Below the pieces are notes generated by a model that was given only the letters and a program-made list of their open reading frames with translations, ran no database searches and was not told where the DNA came from. Below are positions 15,659-26,109 of a stretch of DNA of 64,000 bases, one piece after another (within the stretch, counting starts at the first letter, position 1; every line of letters begins with the position of its first letter). Origin of the DNA: Exiguobacterium antarcticum DSM 14480 (GTDB lineage: Bacteria > Bacillota > Bacilli > Exiguobacteriales > Exiguobacteriaceae). Where the stretch lies: contig NZ_JMKS01000005.1 in NCBI RefSeq assembly GCF_000685865.1, positions 620,001 through 684,000 on the forward strand. The letters run 5' to 3'. A program made the translations under genes and the position numbers.

Positions 15659-18190
15659 ATGGAAGCAGTCCACAATACACCAATGATGAAACAATATTTT
15701 TCGATTAAGGCCGACTATCCGGATGCCTTTTTGTTTTATCGGCTAGGTGATTTTTACGAATTATTTTTTGAGGATGCGAAACAAGTCGCACATGAACTGG
15801 AATTGACACTGACGGCGAAAAACGGGAAAAACGCCGAACATCCGATTCCAATGTGTGGTGTCCCGCATCACGCAGCGAACGGCTACATCGAGCAATTGAT
15901 CGAACGGGGATATAAGGTCGCCCTTTGTGATCAAGTCGAAGACCCGAAATTGACGAAGGGACTCGTCAAACGGGAAGTCGTCCAAGTCATTACACCGGGA
16001 ACGTTGATGTCGTCCTTGACGGAAAAAGAAAACCGCTATCTCGTCGCAGTCGTTGAACAGGACGGACGATTCGGCATCGCCCGCGGCGATGTCTCGACCG
16101 GCGAAAGTGCCTTGACGAGTGTTCGGACGCTTGACGCCGTGGCAAAAGAATTAAGCATCATCCTGCCGCGTGAAATCATCGTTACGACAAGCGAACACCG
16201 GGCAGCACTCAGCCACTTGCAGATTCCATTGACGGAAAGTACACGCCGGGAAAATCACCCGCATGGTGACCGGGCGATTGATTCGGCACAAGCGGATGCC
16301 TTTGCTGTTTTGTATGCCTATATGCACGACACGCAAAAACGTTCATTGGCCCACCTGCAACCGGCGCTTGTCTATGAAGCGGCGGACTTCATGCAACTCG
16401 AACCGAATACGGTCAAAAATCTGGAGCTGGTCCGCTCTGCCCGAACCGGGGATAAAAAGGGATCGTTACTTGGTCTGCTCGACGTCACGGGAACAGCGAT
16501 GGGAGGACGGATGCTCAAGCGTTGGCTGGAAAAACCGCTGTTGTCGAAACAGACGATTTCCGAACGACTTGATGCTGTCGAAGAACTGTTGGCCCATTAT
16601 TTTGAGCGCCAGCAATTAAAAGAAACGCTGCGGGAAGTCTACGATTTGGAACGTCTCGTCGCTAAGGTGGGGTATGGCACGGCATCGGCGCGTGATCTGG
16701 TCCAATTGAAGTCCACGTTACGACTAATTCCGCGGATTCAGGCAGCCCTCGACGAATTATTAAGTGAGCGGCTTGGACAACTGGCGATTGGACTCGATCC
16801 GCATGATGCTTTAACTGACTTACTCGACCGGGCCTTCGTTGAGGCACCACCGATTTCTACGAAAGACGGCGGGATGATCCGGACCGGATTTGATCCGGCG
16901 CTCGACGAATTATTGGCGGCGTCAAAAGACGGTAAGACGTGGCTTGCGACGCTTGAAGCGAGCGAACGGCAGGCGACCGGTATTAAGACGTTGAAGATCG
17001 GTTATAACCGGGTTTTTGGATACTACATCGAAGTGTCGCGGGCCAATGCCAAACTGTTGCCGGAAGGGCGTTATGAACGGAAACAGACGCTTGCGAATGC
17101 GGAACGGTACGTGACACCGGAACTGAAAGAGAAGGAAGCATTGATTCTCGGCGCCGAAGAGAAAAGCATCACGCTGGAGTATGAGCTGTTCTGTCAGGTC
17201 CGCGATCAAGTCAAAACACAGATTGAAAGTCTGCAACGGGTCAGTCGGCGGATTGCGGAACTCGATGTCCTTGTCGCCTTGGCAGAAATTGCCGAACGGT
17301 ATGACTACGTCCGTCCTGTCACACTGACCGGTCGGGACGTGACGATTGAAAACGGACGTCATCCGGTCATCGAGACGGTCTTGCCGCGCGGGGAATATGT
17401 CGCGAACGGGATCACTCTGAATGAAGACCGGGAAATGCTGTTGATCACGGGACCCAACATGTCCGGTAAGTCGACCTATATGCGTCAGTTCGCCTTGATT
17501 GCCTTGTTGCATCAAATCGGGTCGTTTGTCCCGGCAAGTCGGGCCGAGCTACCGGTCTTTGATCAAATTTTCACCCGGATCGGGGCAGCCGACGATCTAG
17601 TCAGCGGTCAATCGACCTTCATGGTCGAGATGGTCGAGACCCAGGAAGCATTGACGCGGGCAACGGACCAATCGTTGATTCTCCTTGATGAGATTGGACG
17701 AGGGACGTCGACGTATGACGGCATGGCGCTCGCGCAGGCCATCGTCGAACACATCGCGGAGCACGTCGGGGCGAAAACCTTGTTCTCGACCCATTACCAT
17801 GAATTAACGGTCCTTGAGGACTCGATGCCGCGTCTTGCGAATGTTCATGTCCGGGCCGTCGAACAGGATGGACGGGTCGTCTTCTTACACGAAGTCCGGG
17901 ACGGAAAAGCCGATCAATCATACGGGATTCATGTCGCGCGACTGGCAGATTTACCGGATGCCTTGATTGCCCGGGCGGAAGTCCTGTTATCTGAATTCGA
18001 ACAAGCCGATGAACGGATGGTCGTATCACCTAAACAAACGACGGTTCAGGCGGAACCCGTTGATCAACTGAGTCTTTTTGCTGAGCCGGATCCGGTCCGA
18101 GAAACCGTCCAGACACTTGATTTAATCAATATGACACCACTTGAAGCATTAAACACGCTGTACCGTCTGCAGGCGGAAGCGAGAAAATAA
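15659..18190 (+). CDS. mutS: DNA mismatch repair protein MutS
   Basis: 843 residues. It recognises mismatches through the N-terminal Phe-X-Glu motif in [11 protein letters not shown]. The connector and core domains follow, then the ABC-type ATPase with Walker [12 protein letters not shown], a conserved GQSTFMVEM and Walker [13 protein letters not shown]. The C-terminus (LSLFAEP) carries a QLSLF-like beta-clamp-binding peptide. The ATG at 15659 was preferred over the GTG nine bases earlier because GAGGTGA lies at proper spacing before it. mutL follows after 14 bases in the same operon. Confidence 0.97.
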   Translation: MEAVHNTPMMKQYFSIKADYPDAFLFYRLGDFYELFFEDAKQVAHELELTLTAKNGKNAEHPIPMCGVPHHAANGYIEQLIERGYKVALCDQVEDPKLTKGLVKREVVQVITPGTLMSSLTEKENRYLVAVVEQDGRFGIARGDVSTGESALTSVRTLDAVAKELSIILPREIIVTTSEHRAALSHLQIPLTESTRRENHPHGDRAIDSAQADAFAVLYAYMHDTQKRSLAHLQPALVYEAADFMQLEPNTVKNLELVRSARTGDKKGSLLGLLDVTGTAMGGRMLKRWLEKPLLSKQTISERLDAVEELLAHYFERQQLKETLREVYDLERLVAKVGYGTASARDLVQLKSTLRLIPRIQAALDELLSERLGQLAIGLDPHDALTDLLDRAFVEAPPISTKDGGMIRTGFDPALDELLAASKDGKTWLATLEASERQATGIKTLKIGYNRVFGYYIEVSRANAKLLPEGRYERKQTLANAERYVTPELKEKEALILGAEEKSITLEYELFCQVRDQVKTQIESLQRVSRRIAELDVLVALAEIAERYDYVRPVTLTGRDVTIENGRHPVIETVLPRGEYVANGITLNEDREMLLITGPNMSGKSTYMRQFALIALLHQIGSFVPASRAELPVFDQIFTRIGAADDLVSGQSTFMVEMVETQEALTRATDQSLILLDEIGRGTSTYDGMALAQAIVEHIAEHVGAKTLFSTHYHELTVLEDSMPRLANVHVRAVEQDGRVVFLHEVRDGKADQSYGIHVARLADLPDALIARAEVLLSEFEQADERMVVSPKQTTVQAEPVDQLSLFAEPDPVRETVQTLDLINMTPLEALNTLYRLQAEARK

Positions 18191-18204
18191 GGAGGACGTC
18201 AGGC

Positions 18205-20028
18205 ATGGGAATCATTCGGGAACTATCCGATTCGCTTGCGAACCGGATTGCGGCAGGTGAGGTCGTCGAACGCCCTGCCTCCGTCGTTAAGGAACTGGTT
18301 GAAAATGCACTCGATGCCGGGGCGACACAAATCGATGTCGAACTCGAAGAAGCGGGGATGAAGCGGATGACGATCCGCGACAACGGGCACGGTTTTTATC
18401 CGGAAGACGCGGAACTGGCTTTTGTCCGGCACGCGACAAGCAAAATCAAGGATGAACACGATTTGTTCCGAATTAAAACGCTTGGATTCCGGGGCGAAGC
18501 CTTGGCTTCGATTGCGTCGGTCAGTAAAGTCACCTTAAAGACGAAACGGGAAGATCAGGAAGGGATTCAGCTGACGCTTGATTGCGGACGCCTGACAGAC
18601 CGCTCGGCCATCGCCATGAACCGTGGGACGGAACTGACGGTCGAACAATTGTTCTTCAATACACCGGCCCGGCTGAAGTATCTCAAGACGACACATACGG
18701 AACTTGCCGCCATCACGGACATTTTGAACCGGGTCGCTTTTGCCCACCCGGACGTCAAATTGTATGCGGTCCATGAAGGGAAAGTCTTGATCCAGACCAA
18801 TGGTTCGGGTGACGTCCGGCAGGCGCTTGCCAGTGTCTATGGTCATCAGACGATTCAAGGAACACTCGTCGCAACCGGTGCGACGGCCGATTATCAATTG
18901 ACGTGTCATCTCGTAAAGCCGGAAGTGACACGCGCGTCTAAAAATTACATCACCTTGATCTTAAACGGACGATCGGTCAAAAACTTTGCCCTGACACAAG
19001 CGGTTTTGAATGGGTATCATACACTGTTGCCGATTGGTCGTTTTCCGATTGTGGTCATCGAAGTAACGATGGATCCGTTGTTGATTGATGTCAACGTCCA
19101 CCCGGCGAAGCGAGAAGTCCGTTTGTCGAAGGAAGCGGAACTCTGTCAACTGATTCAGGAAACGATTCGCTTGACGCTCAGTCGGCAGACGTTGATTCCG
19201 AAAGTGACGCCGCCGAAACCGAAAAAAGACCCGAGCGCGCAGGGAAAATTAGAATTTTCCTACGTGGCGGAGCCGGTCGAGGAACTGTCTTCCCGGTCGG
19301 TCTGGAACTATCCGATCCCGAAACGGACGGAAGCCGGGGATGAGCATGTTCCGTCATCCAACCGGATTCAAAAACCGGACCAATCGATCGAAGTGTCGAA
19401 CGAGCCGGGACCGGAACAATCAGACGAGCCGGCCGCGACCGGTCCGAAATTTCCGCATCTCGATGTCATCGGACAGCTCCATTCGTCGTATATCGTCTGT
19501 GCAGGAGCGGACGGGATGTACCTGATTGATCAGCATGCCGCTCAGGAACGGATTAAATACGAGACGTATAAAGTCATGTTCGGCCGCCCGCTCGAACAGA
19601 AGCAACAGCTATTGTTGCCGTACACGTTTGAAATCGCAAGCGATGACATGCGACGGATGGATGAAGTCCTGCCGCTGTTGCGTGATGTCGGGATCGACCT
19701 GGAGTCGTTTGGCCCACAAAGTTTCATCGTCCGGGAAGTTCCGACCTGGTTCCCGTCGCATCGGCAGGAAGAAACGATACAGGAATTGATGGATGAAGCC
19801 TTGATGAAACGGAAGGTGGATCTCGAAAGTTACCGCGAGGACGCGGCAATCATGATGGCATGTAAAAAATCAATCAAAGCCAATCACCCGCTTAATCATG
19901 ACATGATGCGGCAGTTGATTGCCGATCTTGCGAAAACCGAGATGCCGTTCACCTGTCCGCATGGCCGACCGGTCATCATCGAATGGACGACGTATGAGCT
20001 CGAAAAACTCTTTAAACGAATCATGTGA
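18205..20028 (+). CDS. mutL: DNA mismatch repair protein MutL
   Basis: 607 residues. The N-terminal GHKL ATPase shows ELVENALDAGAT, DNGHGF and TLGFRGEALASI. The C-terminal domain has the endonuclease metal motif DQHAAQERIKYE starting near residue 442, plus ACKKSIKA and CPHGRP, so this is the nicking type of MutL found in bacteria without MutH. A proline-rich linker of about 80 residues joins the domains. AAGGAGG precedes the ATG. It works directly with MutS. Confidence 0.97.
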   Translation: MGIIRELSDSLANRIAAGEVVERPASVVKELVENALDAGATQIDVELEEAGMKRMTIRDNGHGFYPEDAELAFVRHATSKIKDEHDLFRIKTLGFRGEALASIASVSKVTLKTKREDQEGIQLTLDCGRLTDRSAIAMNRGTELTVEQLFFNTPARLKYLKTTHTELAAITDILNRVAFAHPDVKLYAVHEGKVLIQTNGSGDVRQALASVYGHQTIQGTLVATGATADYQLTCHLVKPEVTRASKNYITLILNGRSVKNFALTQAVLNGYHTLLPIGRFPIVVIEVTMDPLLIDVNVHPAKREVRLSKEAELCQLIQETIRLTLSRQTLIPKVTPPKPKKDPSAQGKLEFSYVAEPVEELSSRSVWNYPIPKRTEAGDEHVPSSNRIQKPDQSIEVSNEPGPEQSDEPAATGPKFPHLDVIGQLHSSYIVCAGADGMYLIDQHAAQERIKYETYKVMFGRPLEQKQQLLLPYTFEIASDDMRRMDEVLPLLRDVGIDLESFGPQSFIVREVPTWFPSHRQEETIQELMDEALMKRKVDLESYREDAAIMMACKKSIKANHPLNHDMMRQLIADLAKTEMPFTCPHGRPVIIEWTTYELEKLFKRIM

Positions 20029-20205
20029 CGAAAGAAGGTTCATCTGTCTTATGACAGGTGTTTCTTCTTTTTTTTGTGGTAGAACAGAAAAAGAAGGCAA
20101 GATGGGTGAAAACGATTACTTCAATGAATGTAGCTCATTTCATTGATTGTTCACAAAGTGAGGCGGATAATGAATCCCGAATACGTTAAACAAGGGGAAA
20201 TCATT

Positions 20206-20595
20206 ATGCGTTCAAAACTATTGTTAAGTGTGACGATTTTACTGCAGATTGTCCTCATCTCCTGTTTCGCCATGATCGGGGACGTTGTGAGTACAGGACT
20301 GCAGTTGCCGTTACCGGGAAATATCATCGGATTGATTTTATTGTATCTGGCATTAAAAAGCCGTCTGCTCAAAGTCAGCTACGTGGAGCAGGGGGGACGG
20401 TTGCTGTTGCTCGTCATGCCGTTATTTTTTGTGCCGGCATTATCCGGCATTATGGATTACACCGTCTTCATGCGTCAATCCGGTCTTCAAGTACTGGTCA
20501 TCTTGATCATCAGCAGTCTGTTGACGTTAACGGGCTCGGCTTTCCTCGTCGATCGATTGGCTCGCCGAAAAGAGGAGGTCGATATCCATGAGTGA
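20206..20595 (+). CDS. cidA: CidA/LrgA-family holin-like membrane protein
   Basis: 129 residues with four hydrophobic segments. LPLPGNIIGLILLYLAL is the family signature. Holin-like proteins of this group were linked to murein hydrolase control and cell lysis, and more recently to organic acid or overflow metabolism. The ATG at 20206 was chosen for its AAGGGGA site; the frame is open further upstream but without a ribosome site. It overlaps the cidB-like gene by eight bases, so the pair forms one unit. No CidR-type LysR regulator is adjacent. Confidence 0.85.
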   Translation: MRSKLLLSVTILLQIVLISCFAMIGDVVSTGLQLPLPGNIIGLILLYLALKSRLLKVSYVEQGGRLLLLVMPLFFVPALSGIMDYTVFMRQSGLQVLVILIISSLLTLTGSAFLVDRLARRKEEVDIHE

Positions 20596-21268
20596 AGGAC
20601 TGTTTTGGCTGATATTGACGATTCTGTTGTTTGGCGGCGCTTTTTGGTTGTACCGGACGTTTCCGTTTGTCTGGACGTTACCGATTCTGACGGTGACGGC
20701 AGCCGTGATTGTGATTTTATCGCTGAGTGATACGACGCATGCGCGCTACATGTCCGGTGGTCAGTACTTGTCACGGATGTTAGGTCCGGCGATTACGGCG
20801 TTTGCGATTCCGTTGTATCAGGTCCGGCATCAGGTCCGGCGGTTTTTACCCGAGATTGCACTGGGGGTCGGCATCGGAACGTTGATTGCACTGACATCCG
20901 ACTTACTGCTGGGTCTATTGCTACATCTCGAACGGACGACGAACTTGGCGTTGTTACCGAAATCCGTCACTTTACCCGTTGCATTGGCTATTTCGGAACA
21001 ATCGGGTGGGACGCTCGCTTTGACGGCGACGTTTGTTCTCGTGACAGGATTAGTCGGATCGATTGTCGGACCACGTCTGATGACGGGACTCCGGATTCAT
21101 CATTTTGTCGGACGTGGCGTCGGTTTGGCCTCGATTGCCCATGTCATGGGCGCGACGAAATCGATGAGTCTCGATCAACGCGAAGGGGCGGTCGGTCTGT
21201 TGACGATGATTTTAACGGCAATTCTCGCCAGTGTACTTGCACCCTGGATTATTCAAATTGTATATTAA
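20588..21268 (+). CDS. cidB: CidB/LrgB-family membrane protein
   Basis: 226 residues with about six to seven membrane segments. PKSVTLPVALAISEQSGGTL and SIAHVMGATKSM fit the LrgB family signatures (a P-K-S-[VA]-T-x-P motif and an H-x-x-G-T/A near the C-terminus). It is encoded with the CidA-like holin and translationally coupled to it. It is the partner of unknown mechanism, acting opposite or beside the holin in the membrane. Confidence 0.85.
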   Translation: MSEGLFWLILTILLFGGAFWLYRTFPFVWTLPILTVTAAVIVILSLSDTTHARYMSGGQYLSRMLGPAITAFAIPLYQVRHQVRRFLPEIALGVGIGTLIALTSDLLLGLLLHLERTTNLALLPKSVTLPVALAISEQSGGTLALTATFVLVTGLVGSIVGPRLMTGLRIHHFVGRGVGLASIAHVMGATKSMSLDQREGAVGLLTMILTAILASVLAPWIIQIVY

Positions 21269-21312
21269 AGGAAACTCTTTCTGAAAACATTTAAAGGTGG
21301 AGAATCCGGACG

Positions 21313-21828
21313 ATGATTATTTGGATCAATGGAACATTTGGTGTCGGTAAAACGACGGCTGCCCGTGGATTACAGAAGCGAATTAAAGGATCACATCTGT
21401 TTGACCCTGAGTTGACAGGTCAACTGTTGCGGCGGCAGCTTCCGCAGGAGAACCGAACAGACGATTTTCAAGATGAGCCGCTCTGGCGCCGGTTGAATCT
21501 GCTGTTGCTCGAACAATTAGATCAGACAGCGACCGTCGTGATTGTACCGATGACGTTGACGAATCCCGATTATTTTGAGGAAATCGTGGGGATTTTAAGA
21601 ACAAAGGGACATCAAGTACGTCACGTGACGTTGATGGCGAGTCCGGAAACCGTCAGACGCCGGTTGCGAAGCCGCTTCGAGCGCGGACAGTCATGGGGCG
21701 GTAAACAAGTCGAGACCCGGTTACGTGAATTGAAACATCCGTTTTTCTTAAACCACGTTGATACGGACGGTATGTCAAAACATCAAATCGTTGATGTCAT
21801 CGGATTATTATGCGATATCCGATTATAG
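21313..21828 (+). CDS. tmrB: TmrB-like P-loop protein (tunicamycin-resistance family)
   Basis: 171-residue AAA_17-type kinase-like protein. P-loop NGTFGVGKTT stands at the N-terminus, as in Bacillus subtilis TmrB (MIIWINGxFGxGKT). PMTLTNPDYFEEI, HVTLMASPETVRRRLRSR and SWGGKQV also match TmrB by recall. TmrB is an ATP-binding protein that sequesters tunicamycin at the membrane. This copy is shorter than TmrB (about 197) because it lacks the C-terminal amphipathic part that anchors TmrB, so its activity may differ. Confidence 0.75.
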   Translation: MIIWINGTFGVGKTTAARGLQKRIKGSHLFDPELTGQLLRRQLPQENRTDDFQDEPLWRRLNLLLLEQLDQTATVVIVPMTLTNPDYFEEIVGILRTKGHQVRHVTLMASPETVRRRLRSRFERGQSWGGKQVETRLRELKHPFFLNHVDTDGMSKHQIVDVIGLLCDIRL

Positions 21829-21872
21829 CCGCCTCGCAGGCCGAGACAGGATTGAAACTACCGGATTGAGGG

Positions 21873-21925
21873 AAATAAAGGTGTGATGCGAAACGTTTGT
21901 CTCGCCTCAGATCTTTATTTTTTTA
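21873..21925 (+). terminator. Imperfect terminator hairpin after tmrB
   Basis: AAATAAAG pairs with CTTTATTT at the base, and an imperfect upper stem (TGATGCGAAAC against GTCTCGCCTCA) continues it. A run of T residues follows. Confidence 0.55.
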
Positions 21926-21945
21926 GATTTAAGTAGGAGGGCTTC

Positions 21946-23991
21946 ATGAACATGAAACAATGGATGACTGAAAAACTAGGGAGACAGCTGATGGCCGTTT
22001 TTTACAGCGTGTTTGCCTGGAGTGTACTCACATCCGTCGCCAGTTATCTGTACATCGACAATTCGGCTGGTCAGACGAAGGAACAAGTACTTGCTCAATT
22101 GCAACAAACCCAATGGTTCTGGTTTTTGAACTTATTGATTTTTCTTTTATGTTTATTATTCATCGTCCGTCCACTGATTGGTCGGTTGACGATGCAGTTA
22201 CACGAACTGAACATCAAAAGTCAACGTCTAGCAGAAGGGAAATCGATTTCGCTTGAACATGATATTCCAGTCGAAAATGAAGTCGGTCAATTGACGGCGT
22301 CCTTTTATCAGATGGCACGTTCGATTTCGTCACAACATACGGAACTGTCGCGAAAAAATCAGTTGATGGAACATAATCAAGATGCGCTTAAAAGTAAACA
22401 AACGGAACTTGAACAGGCACTTGAAGTCACCCGTTCGAATGAACTGCATTTACAAGATCGAAACGAACTGATTGAAACGCTTGCTTCGAAGGAAAGCTTG
22501 TTCGATTATTCTTCGGTCATCAGTACGATCGTCCGACTGACGAAAACGGAGTTCGGTGCCTTGTTGTTAATTAAAAACAATGAGATTTCCTCCGTCGTCC
22601 CTAAGGAAATGACTGCAGAGCAACAAGAAAGCTTGAAAACAGAATCGTTGTTACTCAAACGGGTCATGATTTCAAAAGAGATGGCAAACTCTTCGAAAAA
22701 GGTAGCAAATGATGAGTTGATCGGTTTTCCGTACTATATTTATGAAGCTGTCATTCCCATCATGGACCCGGCGAAGGAAGAATTGATTGCGTGTCTGTAT
22801 TTAGCCCGGTTCGATCAAGCGTTTAAAGAAAAAGAATTGATTGAACTGGAGTCCTTCTCCAAACAAATTGCCATTTCGCTGATGCGGATGTCGTTGTATG
22901 AACAGATGGAATACGAGCGCAAGGAAACAGCGCAGTTACTCAATTCCGTCCGGGAAGCCATTTTGTATATCAAACATGACGAAAAAACGATTCTTGGGAA
23001 TCAAGCTTTGTTTGACATCTTTGAGTCGCTTCAGATCGAAGAAGAAAATGATTCGATGACGTTTCTTGAAGTAAGACCGGAAACGATGTTTGAGCAGGTC
23101 GACCAAAAAGAAGCGTTCGAAGCCTACTTTGAAGAAGTGTTGTCGGGGAAGATTCCGGAGGGGATGTTCTCCTTATCGATTGATCAAGGTCAATATTTCA
23201 TTCAAGTCTATGCGGAAGAAATCATGCTTAGTCAAGAAGCGAAAGGAACGATTCTCGTTTTCCGTGATGTCACGGCAGAGACGGAAGTCGACCGGATGAA
23301 ATCGGAACTCGTCTCGACGGTGTCGCATGAATTACGGACGCCACTCTCGTCGATTTATGGGTTCACGGAACTGATGCTGAAACGAAAACTCGATCCCGAA
23401 CGAAACAAACGGTATTTGCAGACGATTCATGATGAATCCAAACGCCTGACGGATCTTGTCAGTGATTTTTTGAATGTCCAACGGATGGAGTCAGGCAAAC
23501 AGTCGTATGATAAAGAAGTGTTTGATCTCGTCGATACGGTCAAAGAACAGACCCGTTTTTATCAGGTCGCGACGGAACAACATCGTCTCCAACTGGATAT
23601 CGATGAGAGCCATGAATTTTTAGTCAATGCCGATAAAAACAGTATGAAACAATTGATCGGGAACTTAGTCAGTAATGCGATCAAATATTCACCGGATGGT
23701 GGAGATGTCGTCATTTCCTTGACGCACCATCACAATCAGATTGAGTTGAGTATTCGTGATTTCGGGTTAGGGATTCCAAGTAGTGCGATGCCACACCTGT
23801 TCAGTAAATTTTACCGTGTCGACAATTCCGACAGTCGTAAAATCGGCGGAACAGGCTTAGGTCTATCGATCTGTAAGGAAATCGTCCGGGCGCACGATGG
23901 GAACATCGATGTCGAGTCGATCTTAGGGGAAGGAACGGTCTTTAAGGTTCTCTTACCAAGCGTGTCCGATACATTGATTGAAATGGATTAA
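21946..23991 (+). CDS. Membrane sensor histidine kinase, orphan
   Basis: 681 residues. Two membrane segments (about 15-35 and 58-76) enclose a very short outer loop. Then follow a HAMP-like linker with coiled coil (about 75-180), a GAF-like domain (about 185-315), a PAS-like domain (about 330-450), HisKA with phospho-acceptor His461 in VSHELRTPLSS, and a HATPase_c domain (NLVSNAIKYSPDGG, DFGLGIP, GGTGLGLSI). No response regulator lies beside it, so its partner is elsewhere. AGGAGG precedes the ATG. The tiny sensor loop suggests it senses membrane or cytoplasmic signals through GAF/PAS. A terminator at 24007-24053 closes the single-gene unit. Confidence 0.9.
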   Translation: MNMKQWMTEKLGRQLMAVFYSVFAWSVLTSVASYLYIDNSAGQTKEQVLAQLQQTQWFWFLNLLIFLLCLLFIVRPLIGRLTMQLHELNIKSQRLAEGKSISLEHDIPVENEVGQLTASFYQMARSISSQHTELSRKNQLMEHNQDALKSKQTELEQALEVTRSNELHLQDRNELIETLASKESLFDYSSVISTIVRLTKTEFGALLLIKNNEISSVVPKEMTAEQQESLKTESLLLKRVMISKEMANSSKKVANDELIGFPYYIYEAVIPIMDPAKEELIACLYLARFDQAFKEKELIELESFSKQIAISLMRMSLYEQMEYERKETAQLLNSVREAILYIKHDEKTILGNQALFDIFESLQIEEENDSMTFLEVRPETMFEQVDQKEAFEAYFEEVLSGKIPEGMFSLSIDQGQYFIQVYAEEIMLSQEAKGTILVFRDVTAETEVDRMKSELVSTVSHELRTPLSSIYGFTELMLKRKLDPERNKRYLQTIHDESKRLTDLVSDFLNVQRMESGKQSYDKEVFDLVDTVKEQTRFYQVATEQHRLQLDIDESHEFLVNADKNSMKQLIGNLVSNAIKYSPDGGDVVISLTHHHNQIELSIRDFGLGIPSSAMPHLFSKFYRVDNSDSRKIGGTGLGLSICKEIVRAHDGNIDVESILGEGTVFKVLLPSVSDTLIEMD

Positions 23992-24006
23992 ACGGTTAAA
24001 CAAGAT

Positions 24007-24053
24007 GGAACAGGCAGACAGGGAGGAATCGTCCCGTCGCCTGTTCCTTTTTT
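24007..24053 (+). terminator. Rho-independent terminator after the sensor kinase gene
   Basis: GGAACAGGC pairs with GCCTGTTCC, with a second inner GAC-GGGA/TCCC-GTC helix, and is followed by TTTTTTT. Confidence 0.85.
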
Positions 24054-24211
24054 TATTCTGAACGAGTAAAGTGACCCTTCTCATAGGGAACAGCTGATCA
24101 AGAAAAGGCGTCTTAATCCGATTTAATCCGATTTCTCGAAACATTTCGTGACGAATCGACGGTTTTCCTTGCAAAACGTTTCAGATATGCAGGGATTGTT
24201 GGTCATAAATG

Positions 24212-24227
24212 ACTCTAGATATAGTGG
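24212..24227. promoter_or_regulatory. Putative NrdR box in the nrdDG promoter
   Basis: ACTCTAGATATAGTGG matches 13 of 16 positions of the NrdR consensus ACACTATATATAGTGT. It lies 35 bases before the nrdD start and overlaps a possible -10 (TATAGT) of a promoter with TTGTTG upstream. A second tandem box, usual for NrdR, was not found. The rest of the 24054-24261 gap shows no other feature. Confidence 0.5.
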
Positions 24228-24261
24228 GATTATAGAAAAACACCACAAGATTTAGGGAGAG

Positions 24262-26109
24262 ATGAAGATGCAATTGCAGACGTTATACGAACAGGTCATT
24301 CAACATCCGTCATCCGATGAAATCCAGGAAAATGCCAATGTCGACGGGAAAACACCTCTTGCGAAACTAAATCGGATTGCAAGTACAGCAGCAAAGCAGA
24401 TGATGCAGGACCTGTTGCTGTCAGCGGAGGTGAAACAAGCAGTAGACGACAACCTCATTTATATTCACGACGCCGATTATTATGTAACCGGGACGACGAC
24501 TTGTGTCCAATTACCACTCGGGCGTTTGTTGACGACAGGATTTGACATGGCCCACGGGACGATCCGTCCGGCGCAAGACATTCGGTCCGCTTTAGCGCTC
24601 GCCGCAATCATCATGCAGGCGAACCAAAACATGCAGCATGGGGGACAATCCTATCCGATGTTTGACTATGATCTAGCACCATTCGTCGAAAAAACGTTTC
24701 AGCGTCAGCTCAAAAAAATCCGTGTTTTAGTTCCGAAATGGTCGAATCGTCAAAAACGGGCGTATGCGATGTCGGAAACGTATGAGATGACCTATCAAGC
24801 GTGCGAAGCGTTTATTCATAATACGAATTCGATGCATTCACGAGGCGGTGGACAAGTCCCGTTCATCTCCATCAACTACGGGACCGATACGTCCGTCTTT
24901 GGGCGATTGTTGATCCGGGCATTACTGGAAGCGACGAAAGCCGGACTTGGGAAAGGCGAAACACCGATTTTTCCGATCCAAATCTTTAAGGTCAAAGCCG
25001 GTGTCACGTTCCATCCGACTGATCCGAACTATGATTTGTTTCAACTCGCGACAGAAGTGACGGGGAAACGGCTGTTTCCGAATTTTGCTTTTTTAGATGC
25101 GCCCTTTAATCGATCGTCCAGTGGCGCACCGGAAGAAGAAGTAGCATATATGGGGTGTCGGACCCGAGTCTTTGAAAACCGTCAAGGTCCAGCATCCGTC
25201 GTTGGGCGTGGGAATCTTTCCTTTACGAGCTTGAATCTCGTTCGGTTGGCATTGATGACGCAAAGTCTGGACCGGATGTTCGCCCTTGTATCGACCTACA
25301 CACATTTGATCTGTGAACAATTACTCGAACGGTATCAATATCAAGCAGATCGGACAGCAGAGGAATTTACTTTTTTATATCAACATGTTTGGCTGGATGG
25401 GCAGACGTTAGCACCATCTGATCGCGTCGAACCGGTATTGCGGCAAGGGACGTTATCGGTTGGGTTCATTGGTTTGGCGGAGGCCTTGATCGTCCTGACC
25501 GGTCACCATCACGGAGAAGCGGAGCTTGCTCACCGGATTGGTCAAGCCTTGATTGAGACGATGCGTACGGTCGTCGATCAATATGGCGAAAAAACCGGGC
25601 TGAATTTTTCATTACTCGCGACACCAGCGGAAGGATTATCAGGAAAGTTCACAGCGCAGGATTTGAAGACGTTTGGGTCCATCGACCGGGTGACCGATAA
25701 ACCGTATTATACGAACTCGTTCCATCTCCCGGTCGACGCACCGGTCACCATCCGCGAGAAAATCCGGCTGGAAGCACCTTTTCACGCGTTATGTAACGGT
25801 GGTCATATTACCTATGTCGAGACGGACGGTGCGTTAGCGGGAAATCGAGAGGCAATCGAAGAAATCGTCCGACTAATGGCAGCGTCGGGAATGGGGTATG
25901 GTTCGATCAATCATCCCATCGACCGGTGTCTGACCTGCCGGACGGAACAAACGATCGAGCTGAAGTGCCCCGTTTGCGGTGGTGAAGAGATTGAACGAAT
26001 TCGCCGGATCACCGGCTACTTGGTCGGAACGATGGATCGTTGGAATGAAGCGAAACGGGCAGAAGAACAGGACCGGGTGCGCCATGCGACTGCTACAGAT
26101 TCTCGCTGA
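24262..26109 (+). CDS. nrdD: Anaerobic ribonucleoside-triphosphate reductase
   Basis: 615-residue glycyl-radical enzyme that makes deoxynucleotides without oxygen. Active-site and family motifs seen: YIHDADYY, GGQSYPMFDYD and NSMHSRGGGQVPF, with the catalytic cysteine near CNGGHITYVE. The C-terminal zinc ribbon has CLTC and CPVC, and the glycyl radical loop is RRITGYLVGTMDRWN. It lacks an obvious N-terminal ATP cone, so it is a short NrdD. The start ATG follows AGGGAGAG. Its end overlaps nrdG by 26 bases. Confidence 0.93.
   Translation: MKMQLQTLYEQVIQHPSSDEIQENANVDGKTPLAKLNRIASTAAKQMMQDLLLSAEVKQAVDDNLIYIHDADYYVTGTTTCVQLPLGRLLTTGFDMAHGTIRPAQDIRSALALAAIIMQANQNMQHGGQSYPMFDYDLAPFVEKTFQRQLKKIRVLVPKWSNRQKRAYAMSETYEMTYQACEAFIHNTNSMHSRGGGQVPFISINYGTDTSVFGRLLIRALLEATKAGLGKGETPIFPIQIFKVKAGVTFHPTDPNYDLFQLATEVTGKRLFPNFAFLDAPFNRSSSGAPEEEVAYMGCRTRVFENRQGPASVVGRGNLSFTSLNLVRLALMTQSLDRMFALVSTYTHLICEQLLERYQYQADRTAEEFTFLYQHVWLDGQTLAPSDRVEPVLRQGTLSVGFIGLAEALIVLTGHHHGEAELAHRIGQALIETMRTVVDQYGEKTGLNFSLLATPAEGLSGKFTAQDLKTFGSIDRVTDKPYYTNSFHLPVDAPVTIREKIRLEAPFHALCNGGHITYVETDGALAGNREAIEEIVRLMAASGMGYGSINHPIDRCLTCRTEQTIELKCPVCGGEEIERIRRITGYLVGTMDRWNEAKRAEEQDRVRHATATDSR

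Noticed and set aside
20206-21268. CidAB-like pair as part of a lysis or toxin system next to mutL
   Set aside because: Common stand-alone housekeeping pair; no regulator or murein hydrolase gene is adjacent.
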